Below, in pieces: positions 1 to 5,667 of a DNA stretch of 8,569 bases. Location of the stretch: NCBI RefSeq assembly GCF_018373095.1, contig NZ_JAHAHT010000078.1, positions 1 to 8,569 on the forward strand. The letters are read 5' to 3'. The stretch comes from Haemophilus parahaemolyticus. GTDB lineage: Bacteria > Pseudomonadota > Gammaproteobacteria > Enterobacterales > Pasteurellaceae. The notes under the pieces were generated by a model, which saw only the letters and a list, made by a program, of their open reading frames with translations, searched no databases and was not told where the DNA came from. A program made the position numbers and the translations under genes. Position 1 is the stretch's first letter. Every line of letters starts with the position of its first letter.

Positions 1-70
1 TAGCTCAGTCGGTTAGAGCAGGCGACTCATAATCGCTTGGTCACTGGTTCAAGTCCGGTAGGGGGGACCA
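1..70 (+). tRNA. ileX: tRNA-Ile2 (anticodon CAT), missing the first 7 nt at the window edge
   Basis: Positions 1-70 fold as tRNA positions 8-76: D arm GCTC/GAGC, anticodon arm GGCGA-CTCATAA-TCGCT, T arm ACTGG-TTCAAGT-CCGGT, 3' acceptor AGGGGGG, discriminator A and an encoded CCA. A CAT anticodon could mean initiator Met, elongator Met or Ile2. The run from the D arm through the anticodon stem (AGAGCAGGCGACTCATAA) matches E. coli ileX as I remember it, so I call the minor tRNA-Ile whose wobble C is changed to lysidine by TilS and which reads AUA. The 5' acceptor strand, expected to be CCCCCCT or close to it, lies outside the window. The 3' half of such a tRNA is a usual integration site for P4-type elements, and an integrase relic lies downstream on the same strand. 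Confidence 0.88.
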
Positions 71-189
71 TTTCAAGTTTTCTCATCTTTCTTTTATTGT
101 CTAAACCCATTGATATTATTAGGCTTTTCTCCGTTTTTAATTTTTCTTTTCTTACGTGTTGTTGCCTTTTCTTTCATTTACAGTAGCAT

Positions 190-246
190 TTTTTAGTTAT
201 AGTCTTAGTTATACGATGTGATATAACTAAAAATTCGTATAACTAA
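190..246. repeat. Interleaved pair of perfect 12-bp inverted repeats (A-B-A'-B')
   Basis: TTTTTAGTTATA (190-201) is the exact reverse complement of TATAACTAAAAA (222-233). TTAGTTATACGA (205-216) is the exact reverse complement of TCGTATAACTAA (235-246). The core TTAGTTATA therefore occurs twice directly (193-201 and 205-213, 12 bp apart) and twice inverted (222-230 and 238-246, 16 bp apart). The order A-B-A'-B' means both hairpins cannot form as simple nested stems. The block lies between the tRNA and the integrase relic, where an integrase promoter or attachment-site arm region would be expected. Protein-binding repeats of the lost element are a possible role, but this is inference. Confidence 0.75.
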
Positions 247-256
247 AATTTAAGGA

Positions 257-403
257 AAAGGCCTTTATTTGTTAGTTCAGCAGGTGGTTCAAAACTGTGG
301 CGGTAGATATAAAAGACCGCTTACAGGTAAAGAGAATGATTTAAGCACTGGCAGCTATCCTGAAATCAGATTAGCACAAGCGAGAGCAATTCGAGAAGAA
401 TAG
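257..403 (+). pseudogene. Decayed fragment of a P4-family tyrosine integrase (N-terminal arm-binding domain)
   Basis: Three short reading-frame pieces line up in order with the N-terminal DUF4102-type domain of P4-like integrases. They are KGLYLLV (257-277), then after loss of about one base SAGGSKLWR (ends 303), then after loss of two bases from an expected Phe codon RYKRPLTGKEND and TGSYPEIRLAQARAIREE (305-400), closed by TAG at 401-403. Family members read approximately GLYLLV..GGK.WRFRYR.GKE..LSLGSYPE.SLA.AR. Only about 50 of the usual 400 or so residues remain, and the catalytic domain with its R-H-R-Y residues is absent, so this cannot be functional. Strand and position, 186 nt after a tRNA 3' end, fit an element that once integrated there. 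Confidence 0.82.
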
Positions 404-469
404 TCCAACGTTTAGGGTGTAGATTACTAGAATTCAGCCTTTAATTTTGTAAAATGCTCAGTATTTTTG

Positions 470-478
470 ACCGCTTGT
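470..478 (-). repeat. DNA uptake signal sequence, Apl-type core
   Basis: The minus strand reads ACAAGCGGT followed by CAAAAAT, an exact match to the core and T/A-rich flank of the uptake sequences of the Actinobacillus pleuropneumoniae/Mannheimia/H. ducreyi group as I know them. By chance a given 9-mer should occur about 0.07 times in this window counting both strands, and it occurs twice. Confidence 0.7.
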
Positions 479-674
479 TTTAGACAGGTCCTCCTCCACT
501 TTGGACAATATATGCCGACGACAATTGCCAAGTATATTGCCAACAAAATAGGGGTAAAATAGATTTGGAATGAATAGGGTGAAAGATAGAAAGAAAAGGT
601 AATTGGTAAATTTATTTGGAAATTTGACTGCTTTTTCTCCCTCTTTGAAAAATTGCTGAATACAATTTTTTCTG

Positions 675-697
675 TCTCTCTCCCATAAGGAGAGAGA
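675..697. terminator. CT/GA hairpin downstream of the PTS operon, possible terminator
   Basis: TCTCTCTCC (675-683) pairs perfectly with GGAGAGAGA (689-697) around a 5-nt loop. The hairpin begins about 22 nt after the PTS stop codon, so it may end the minus-strand operon. However, the T run (699-702) lies on the plus-strand side; on the minus strand the stem is followed by an A-rich run. It is therefore not a textbook intrinsic terminator for the operon. A second CATAAGAGGGAGA at 703-715 nearly repeats the CATAAGGAGAGAGA at 684-697 and could form a competing stem. Confidence 0.4.
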
Positions 698-719
698 GTT
701 TTCATAAGAGGGAGATTAT

Positions 720-2384
720 TTAGATTTTAGGAATTTCCGCTCCGGATAAAAGCAAATCTTGAATATCCGATTTCAATACATCAGCTTTTGGTCCGTAGAT
801 GGCTTGGATGCCTGTGCCTTTGGCGATAAAGCCCATTGCACCAACTTGTTTCCATTCTGCTTCTTTGCCCACTAATTCTGGGTTATGAACGGTGATACGT
901 AAGCGGGTCATACAAGCATCGACATTCGAGATGTTATCTTTGCCACCCAGTAAGTTGATGATTTTCACCACTTGTTCACTAGCGTTTGCCACTTTTTTCT
1001 CGTCTGCTGGCGTTTCGTCCGAGGTTTTTGCATCATAGTTGCCATTACGACCTGCGGTAGCAAGATTAAATTTCTTAATCATAAAATTGGCGATAAAGAA
1101 CATCACTACGGCGAATAGGATTGAAACCCAGATAAAGTTCACTAAATCCATTCCGATGCCCGCTTTAATTGCCATTGGCGTACGGGTTAAGAACTCGATG
1201 TTACCGAATGAATGCATGCGTAAGTCCACAATATCTGCCATCGCGAACGCTGCACCTTGTATTACTGCATACACAAGGTAAAGCGGAAGTGCCACAAACA
1301 TAAACATATATTCGATTGGCTCGGTTACGCCAGTTAAGAACACCGCAAGAGCAGAAGAGAGGAAGATTCCTTTGTAAACTTTTTTCTTGTCGGCATCCAC
1401 GTTGATATACATCGCAAGGGTTAAGCCCATTAAGATACCGCTTGAGCCAATCATTTGACCCACTTTAAAGCGAGCTGGAGTCACATTATTAAGTAATTCG
1501 TTGTATTGTACAATATCGCCTGAATCTTTTAAGTTGATGAGGTCAGAAATCCATGCGAGCCATAATGGGTCTTGACCGAATACTTGTTTGCCCGCTTGTG
1601 CACCAGTTAAGAACTCATAAGTGCCACCTAATGAAGTGTAGTTCATCGGAATGGTAAGCATATGGTGCAAGCCGAATGGCAATAAGAGACGCTCTAAGGT
1701 ACCGTATACAAATGGTGCAAGAATTGGTGCAGAACTTTGTGAGTTGGCGATCCATTCACCGAAATGATTGATTCCTGTTTGTACAATTGGCCAGAATAAG
1801 GCTAAGAAAATCGCTACAATCACAGAGCGGAAAATTACCACGAAAGGCACGAAGCGTTTACCGTTGAAGAAAGTGAGCACTTCTGGCAATTTACGGAAGT
1901 TGTAGTAGCTGTTAAACGTGGTTGCGCCCACAAAACCCGCAATAATTCCGACGAACACGCCCATATTTAAAGCGGGTTGTCCGAGAATATTTACGAAGTA
2001 GTGTGCAACTGGAATCTCGCCAGCGAATACAGTGCTAACGTGTGCAGCTGGATCGCCTAACATTTCCAATTTCACACCAAAGAAATTACCCGTGATTAAG
2101 TTAATCAAGATAAACGCTAAGCCAGCCGCAAAAGCACCGCCTGCTCGTTCATTCGCCCAGCTACCACCAATGGCTAACGCAAAGAGCAAGTGAAGGTTAC
2201 CAATAATCCCCCAACCAATTTGGGCAATAATGTTTCCCACCATCGCGAGCCAATGGGCATCGCTAATTAACGGCAATGAGTTACCGATACTGACCATTAA
2301 ACCTGCAGCAGGCATAACGGCAATCACCACCATTAGGCACTTGCCGAATTTTTGCCAAAATTCAAAACTGAGCAGTTTTTTCAT
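720..2384 (-). CDS. PTS glucose/maltose-family permease, EIICB (no EIIA)
   Basis: A 554-residue membrane permease that would import a glucose-type sugar and phosphorylate it. Residues 1 to about 435 are the EIIC channel, with many hydrophobic segments and the substrate-site motif GVTEPIEY (Glu355 and Glu358). A charged linker follows (about 440-470), then a C-terminal EIIB domain with its phospho-accepting Cys491 in NVDACMTRLRI. No EIIA follows, so phosphate must come from a separate EIIA-Glc (Crr). Stretches such as LSFEFWQKFGK, GTLERLLLPFGLHHM and VHSFGNIEFL-like VDLRMHSFGNIEFL recall streptococcal PtsG and enterococcal MalT far more than E. coli PtsG or MalX. Substrate is inferred from the neighbours: maltose, possibly maltotriose, glucose or trehalose. 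It is last in the operon, starting 9 nt after the phosphatase gene; its AGGAG ribosome site overlaps that gene's TAG stop. The class is certain, the sugar is not. Confidence 0.93.
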   Translation of the reverse strand: MKKLLSFEFWQKFGKCLMVVIAVMPAAGLMVSIGNSLPLISDAHWLAMVGNIIAQIGWGIIGNLHLLFALAIGGSWANERAGGAFAAGLAFILINLITGNFFGVKLEMLGDPAAHVSTVFAGEIPVAHYFVNILGQPALNMGVFVGIIAGFVGATTFNSYYNFRKLPEVLTFFNGKRFVPFVVIFRSVIVAIFLALFWPIVQTGINHFGEWIANSQSSAPILAPFVYGTLERLLLPFGLHHMLTIPMNYTSLGGTYEFLTGAQAGKQVFGQDPLWLAWISDLINLKDSGDIVQYNELLNNVTPARFKVGQMIGSSGILMGLTLAMYINVDADKKKVYKGIFLSSALAVFLTGVTEPIEYMFMFVALPLYLVYAVIQGAAFAMADIVDLRMHSFGNIEFLTRTPMAIKAGIGMDLVNFIWVSILFAVVMFFIANFMIKKFNLATAGRNGNYDAKTSDETPADEKKVANASEQVVKIINLLGGKDNISNVDACMTRLRITVHNPELVGKEAEWKQVGAMGFIAKGTGIQAIYGPKADVLKSDIQDLLLSGAEIPKI

Positions 2385-2393
2385 TTATATCTC

Positions 2394-3185
2394 CTACAAT
2401 AAAAGCTCAACTTCTACACCAAAATGGTCGGATACAATCGGTTTATTTTTGTTATTAAAAATCACCTGACTGGATAAAACCCTTTGGGCTTGATTTAAAA
2501 AAATATAATCTAATCGTTTCTCTTGGCTATGTCCTTGCCAGCCGTCAATCGCTTTTTCTACTGTAACGCCACGGTCTTTTTGCTCGGCAAGTTCAAAGGT
2601 ATCAAGCAAACCAAGCGATTGAATTTGTTGGTAAGATTGCAAATCACCAATAGCATCGGTGTTGAAATCACCCATCAAAATTTTAAGATTACCGCTTTGA
2701 CTACGCTCAACAATGTTGCGAATGTTGTCGAGTTGATTTTCGCCTTCGCAGTTTGGCAAATTGATGTGGCAAGAGTAGCAATCAATTCGCTTGCCTTGAT
2801 ATTCCACGGTTAAGCCGAGAATTTTGCGGGAAAGGATGGAATCAAGGCGTTGATGCTGGCTGCAATAAAACGGATCAACTTCGCACACAGGCAAGCGGGT
2901 TAAAAAGGCGATGCCTTCGTCATATTTGTCGTAACCGATGTGCGAGTTGCTCCAAAAAAGTGAGTATTTTTGCTCTGCACTTTGGTTGATTTTATTGAGT
3001 AAAATGACACCGTAGTTATCCGCTTTCAATTCCCGAGAAATGGCAGGAGATGCCATCAATTGATTTACCTCCTGCAATGCAATTACATCGTAGCCTTTTT
3101 CCACAATGGTGTCGGCAAGAATGTCGATTTTTTCCGCTTGGTTATCTTCTAACCAAGCGTGTACGTTGAGGGTCAGTAATTTCAT
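2394..3185 (-). CDS. mapP: Endonuclease/exonuclease/phosphatase-family protein, probable sugar-phosphate phosphatase (MapP-like)
   Basis: A 263-residue cytoplasmic protein with the complete metal-dependent EEP active site in order: LNVH (Asn7), LQEV (Glu39), SCHINLP (His140), MGDFNTD (Asp173, Asn175), RLDYIF (Asp226) and SDHFG (Asp253, His254). No signal peptide or membrane segment is seen. The fold is shared by DNases, inositol phosphatases and small-molecule phosphatases, so the fold alone gives no substrate. Context does: it lies between a glucan phosphorylase and a maltose/glucose-type PTS permease with 9-nt gaps on both sides. In Enterococcus faecalis the gene next to the maltose PTS permease malT encodes MapP, a maltose-6'-phosphate phosphatase which, as I recall, was annotated as an EEP protein. 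The same job, removing the PTS-added phosphate so that a phosphorylase pathway can use the sugar, is the best inference. GAGGAAGG directly before the ATG supports the start. Confidence 0.9.
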   Translation of the reverse strand: MKLLTLNVHAWLEDNQAEKIDILADTIVEKGYDVIALQEVNQLMASPAISRELKADNYGVILLNKINQSAEQKYSLFWSNSHIGYDKYDEGIAFLTRLPVCEVDPFYCSQHQRLDSILSRKILGLTVEYQGKRIDCYSCHINLPNCEGENQLDNIRNIVERSQSGNLKILMGDFNTDAIGDLQSYQQIQSLGLLDTFELAEQKDRGVTVEKAIDGWQGHSQEKRLDYIFLNQAQRVLSSQVIFNNKNKPIVSDHFGVEVELLL

Positions 3186-3194
3186 ACCTTCCTC

Positions 3195-5462
3195 TTAGCC
3201 CTCACAGTGCCAGATGTCAGCGTTGTATTGCGCAATGGTTCGGTCGGATGAGAAGAAACCTGCTTTGGCAATGTTTTGTACCACTTTTTCGTTCCATCTA
3301 TCTTGGTCTTCATAATCGGCAAGAATTTGCTCTTTCGCTTTTATATAAGCATCGAAGTCGATTAAGGTCATAAACCAGTCTTTATTCAACAATTCGTTGT
3401 AAAGACGAGTTAAGCGCGTTTCGTTGCCTAATTTCACAATTGCAGGATTCAGAATAAAATCAACCGCTTGTTGAATGTTTTTGTCTGCTTCGTAGTAATC
3501 TTTTGACACATAGCCTGCAGTTTCATAAAGCTTGATGATGCTTTCTGAATCTTTACCGAAGGTGTAAATGTTTTCCGCCCCCGCTAATTCCGCGATTTCC
3601 ACGTTCGCACCGTCCATTGTGCCAAGGGTTAATGCACCGTTTAGCATAAATTTCATATTGCCCGTACCAGATGCTTCTTTTGAGGCAAGGGAAATTTGCT
3701 CTGAGATATCGGTGGCAGGAATTAATTTTTCTGCCACGCTCACGTTATAGTTTTCCACTAAGAATACGTTTAAATATTGATTTACCTCAGGATCGTTATT
3801 AATCAATTCTGATAAGCAAAGAATTAAGTGAATAATATCTTGGGCAATAATATAAGCAGGCGCTGCTTTACCGCCAAAAATCACTGTGATTTTACGTTTT
3901 GGTAATTTACCCGCTTTAATTTCAAGATATTTATGAATTACATAAAGTGCATTCATTTGCTGACGTTTATATTCGTGGAAGCGTTTAATTTGCGTATCAA
4001 TAATAGAATGTTCGTCTAATTCAATACCTTTATTTTCTTTCAGATATTTTTTCAATGCGAGTTTATTATTGAATTTAATTTCCGCTAATTTTTGATGCAC
4101 GGCTTTATCATCTTTAAACGCTAATAATTTTTCTAATTCTGTGGCATCATGTAAATAACCTTCACCAATTAATACTTTAATATAAGCGGCTAATTCTTGG
4201 TTTGAAAATTCTAACCAACGACGGAATGTAATCCCGTTAGTTTTATTATTGAATTTTTCAGGATAAATCGCATAGAATGCTTTTAATTCTGAATTTTTTA
4301 AAATTTCTGTATGCAATGCTGCTACGCCATTCACCGAATTAGAGAAGTGAATATCCATATGTGCCATATGCACACGTTTGTGTTCATCAATAATTTGCAC
4401 CGCAGGGTCTTTATAGGCTTTGCGAATTAATTGATCTAATTTTTTAATAATTACCACAAGGTGCGGTACCACTTCATTTAAATAAGCTAACGGCCATTTT
4501 TCTAAGGCTTCTGCAAGAATTGTGTGGTTGGTATAACCCACCATATTACGGACAATTTCTACCGCTTCATCAAATTTCAAATGATGTTTTTTGGTTAATA
4601 AACGAATTAATTCAGGAATCACCATTGAAGGGTGCGTATCATTAATTTGCACATAAGCATAATCTGCTAAATCGTGTAAATTACTGCCACGTTCAATCGC
4701 TTCATCAATTAATAATTGCGCCGCGTTAGATACCATAAAGTATTGCTGATAAATGCGTAATAATTCACCATTTTTATCAGAATCATCTGGGTAAAGGAAT
4801 AACGTTAAGTTTTCTTTAATTTTAGTTTTATCAAATTCGATGCCAGTTTCAATAAGATTATAATTTAAGGCTTGAATATCGAATAAATTCAGATAGTTTT
4901 TGCTCTCTTTTTTATAGCCTAAAATATCTACACGATCTAATTTAGAGGTTAAAGTAAAGTGTTTGAACGGTACTTCATAGCTGATTTCTGTTGGAATTAA
5001 CCAAGAATTCTCTTCAATCCAATTATTTGGCTCTGCGTGCTGTTCATTCTTTTTAAATACTTGTTTAAATAAACCGCAGTGATAATTTAAGCCCACGCCT
5101 TCTGCATTCAAACCTAAAGTGGACATCGAATCAATAAAGCAAGAGGCTAAACGACCTAAACCACCATTCCCTAAAGACGGCTCGGGTTCAATATCTTCAA
5201 TGTGGCTTAATGATTTCCCTGCTTCAGCTAATTCGGCTTTGATCTCTTGATAAATTCCAAGGTTAATTAAGTTATTTGATAATAATTTACCAATTAAAAA
5301 CTCCGCTGAAATGTAGTAAACCTTGCGTTTTGCGGTATTTTTGGGCTTATTCGCAGAAATTTCTTTTACGTAATTTAATAATTGAACGTAAATTTCACGA
5401 TCACTAAGTTGTTCTAATGTTTTATGAGTAGTGGTTTGTACGAAGGTACTAAATTGGGTCAT
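3195..5462 (-). CDS. malP: Alpha-glucan (glycogen/maltodextrin) phosphorylase
   Basis: A 755-residue GT35 phosphorylase that releases glucose-1-phosphate from the ends of alpha-1,4-glucans using PLP. Visible family motifs are YYISAEFLIG, EPSLGNGGLGRLA (about residues 97-107), QINDTHPSMVIPELIR, HTILAEALEKWP, IKRFHEYKRQQMNALY, FGGKAAPAY, the PLP-lysine motif GTGNMKFMLNG (Lys604), and a C-terminal KAGFFSSDRTIAQY. The short N-terminus and wording follow streptococcal MalP rather than E. coli MalP or GlgP, suggesting a Firmicutes-type lineage. I chose the ATG at 5462 (MTQFSTF), with AAAGGAG 7 nt upstream; the frame stays open for 21 more codons to 5525, but those lie in the promoter region. It is the first gene of the operon. 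GT35 enzymes act poorly on maltose itself, so an amylomaltase encoded elsewhere is probably needed. Base composition changes inside the gene near 3720-3780. Confidence 0.96.
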   Translation of the reverse strand: MTQFSTFVQTTTHKTLEQLSDREIYVQLLNYVKEISANKPKNTAKRKVYYISAEFLIGKLLSNNLINLGIYQEIKAELAEAGKSLSHIEDIEPEPSLGNGGLGRLASCFIDSMSTLGLNAEGVGLNYHCGLFKQVFKKNEQHAEPNNWIEENSWLIPTEISYEVPFKHFTLTSKLDRVDILGYKKESKNYLNLFDIQALNYNLIETGIEFDKTKIKENLTLFLYPDDSDKNGELLRIYQQYFMVSNAAQLLIDEAIERGSNLHDLADYAYVQINDTHPSMVIPELIRLLTKKHHLKFDEAVEIVRNMVGYTNHTILAEALEKWPLAYLNEVVPHLVVIIKKLDQLIRKAYKDPAVQIIDEHKRVHMAHMDIHFSNSVNGVAALHTEILKNSELKAFYAIYPEKFNNKTNGITFRRWLEFSNQELAAYIKVLIGEGYLHDATELEKLLAFKDDKAVHQKLAEIKFNNKLALKKYLKENKGIELDEHSIIDTQIKRFHEYKRQQMNALYVIHKYLEIKAGKLPKRKITVIFGGKAAPAYIIAQDIIHLILCLSELINNDPEVNQYLNVFLVENYNVSVAEKLIPATDISEQISLASKEASGTGNMKFMLNGALTLGTMDGANVEIAELAGAENIYTFGKDSESIIKLYETAGYVSKDYYEADKNIQQAVDFILNPAIVKLGNETRLTRLYNELLNKDWFMTLIDFDAYIKAKEQILADYEDQDRWNEKVVQNIAKAGFFSSDRTIAQYNADIWHCEG
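3463..3471 (-). repeat. DNA uptake signal sequence core inside malP
   Basis: The minus strand reads ACAAGCGGT exactly, within codons for Gln-Gln-Ala-Val-Asp. Unlike the intergenic copy it lacks the A/T flank on the GGT side (it continues TGATTTT). Confidence 0.6.
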
Positions 5463-5497
5463 TGTAATGCTCCTTTTAAAATTAAGAATTGTGGTGC

Positions 5498-5525
5498 ATT
5501 TTACTCTAAACTGATTCTCAATCAA
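5498..5525 (-). promoter_or_regulatory. Candidate sigma-70 promoter for malP operon
   Basis: On the minus strand TTGATT (5520-5525) and TAAAAT (5498-5503) are 16 bp apart, giving a predicted start near 5491 and a leader of about 29 nt before the malP ATG. The perfect palindrome (5528-5543) ends just upstream of the -35, and the CRP site is centred about 80 bp upstream of this start. Hexamer matches are moderate, so the exact start is uncertain. Confidence 0.45.
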
Positions 5526-5527
5526 TT

Positions 5528-5543
5528 ACTTTTACGTAAAAGT
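5528..5543. promoter_or_regulatory. Perfect 16-bp palindrome, candidate operator of the divergent GntR/TreR-like regulator
   Basis: ACTTTTACGTAAAAGT is an exact palindrome in the divergent region between malP and the regulator gene, next to the candidate malP -35. GntR-family dimers bind such short AT-rich palindromes. Assignment to this regulator rests on position. Confidence 0.6.
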
Positions 5544-5559
5544 CAGTTTTTTTATATGA

Positions 5560-5581
5560 AATTGTGATGTGGATCACGTTT
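5560..5581. promoter_or_regulatory. CRP (cAMP receptor protein) binding site
   Basis: The site contains TGTGA (5563-5567), a 6-bp spacer TGTGGA, then TCACG (5574-5578), matching TGTGA-N6-TCACA at 9 of 10 positions, with A/T flanks on both sides. It lies in the shared divergent region and implies catabolite control of the operon, the regulator, or both. Confidence 0.75.
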
Positions 5582-5593
5582 TTACGTATAACT
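5578..5593. promoter_or_regulatory. Second, imperfect copy of the operator palindrome
   Basis: GTTTTTACGTATAACT matches ACTTTTACGTAAAAGT at 11 of 16 positions, including the central TTTTACGTA. The ACGT centres of the two copies are exactly 50 bp apart (5534-5537 and 5584-5587), nearly five helical turns. This copy overlaps the right edge of the CRP site. Confidence 0.45.
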
Positions 5594-5610
5594 TATCTGG
5601 TTTTATGGTA

Positions 5611-5619
5611 TGCTATAAA
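5611..5619 (+). promoter_or_regulatory. Candidate extended -10 for the GntR-family regulator gene
   Basis: TGCTATAAA fits an extended -10 (TGnTATAAT). No good -35 is present 17 bp upstream (ACTTAT at 5591-5596), so activator help is plausible. The CRP site is centred about 55 bp upstream of the predicted start near 5626. Confidence 0.4.
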
Positions 5620-5667
5620 ACATATAAAGGAATAACGAATAGAGTAAGCATAAAAGAAAGGGTAAAA

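Larger units (their letters stand above)
404..719. other. Stretch without a convincing gene
   Basis: This 316-nt stretch separates the integrase relic from the 3' end of the PTS gene. The only long open frame is on the minus strand (92 codons, 705-427). It has no Shine-Dalgarno sequence, its first codons come out of the CT-rich hairpin, and part of it is made by the uptake sequence. It does contain a hydrophobic run (about residues 44-66) ending in CPKWRR, so a degraded small membrane protein cannot be excluded. What is clearly present is one DNA uptake core (470-478) and a hairpin (675-697). Confidence 0.6.

Noticed and set aside
1..403. Flanking att repeat of the tRNA 3' end
   Set aside because: No second copy of the T-arm/acceptor sequence was found downstream; GGTTCAAAACTG at 286-297 shares only a few bases and encodes part of the integrase relic.
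427..705. Minus-strand open frame of 92 codons with a hydrophobic segment
   Set aside because: No Shine-Dalgarno, start codon inside the hairpin repeat, part of the frame produced by the uptake sequence, and no family recognised.
5463..5525. Upstream ATG extending the phosphorylase by 21 residues
   Set aside because: The extension overlaps the candidate promoter, has no family similarity, and the inner ATG has a strong ribosome site at correct spacing.
5569..5667. Longer start for the GntR-family regulator
   Set aside because: It would put coding sequence over the CRP site, second palindrome and -10, and TreR homologues begin at the MSKYKQ position.
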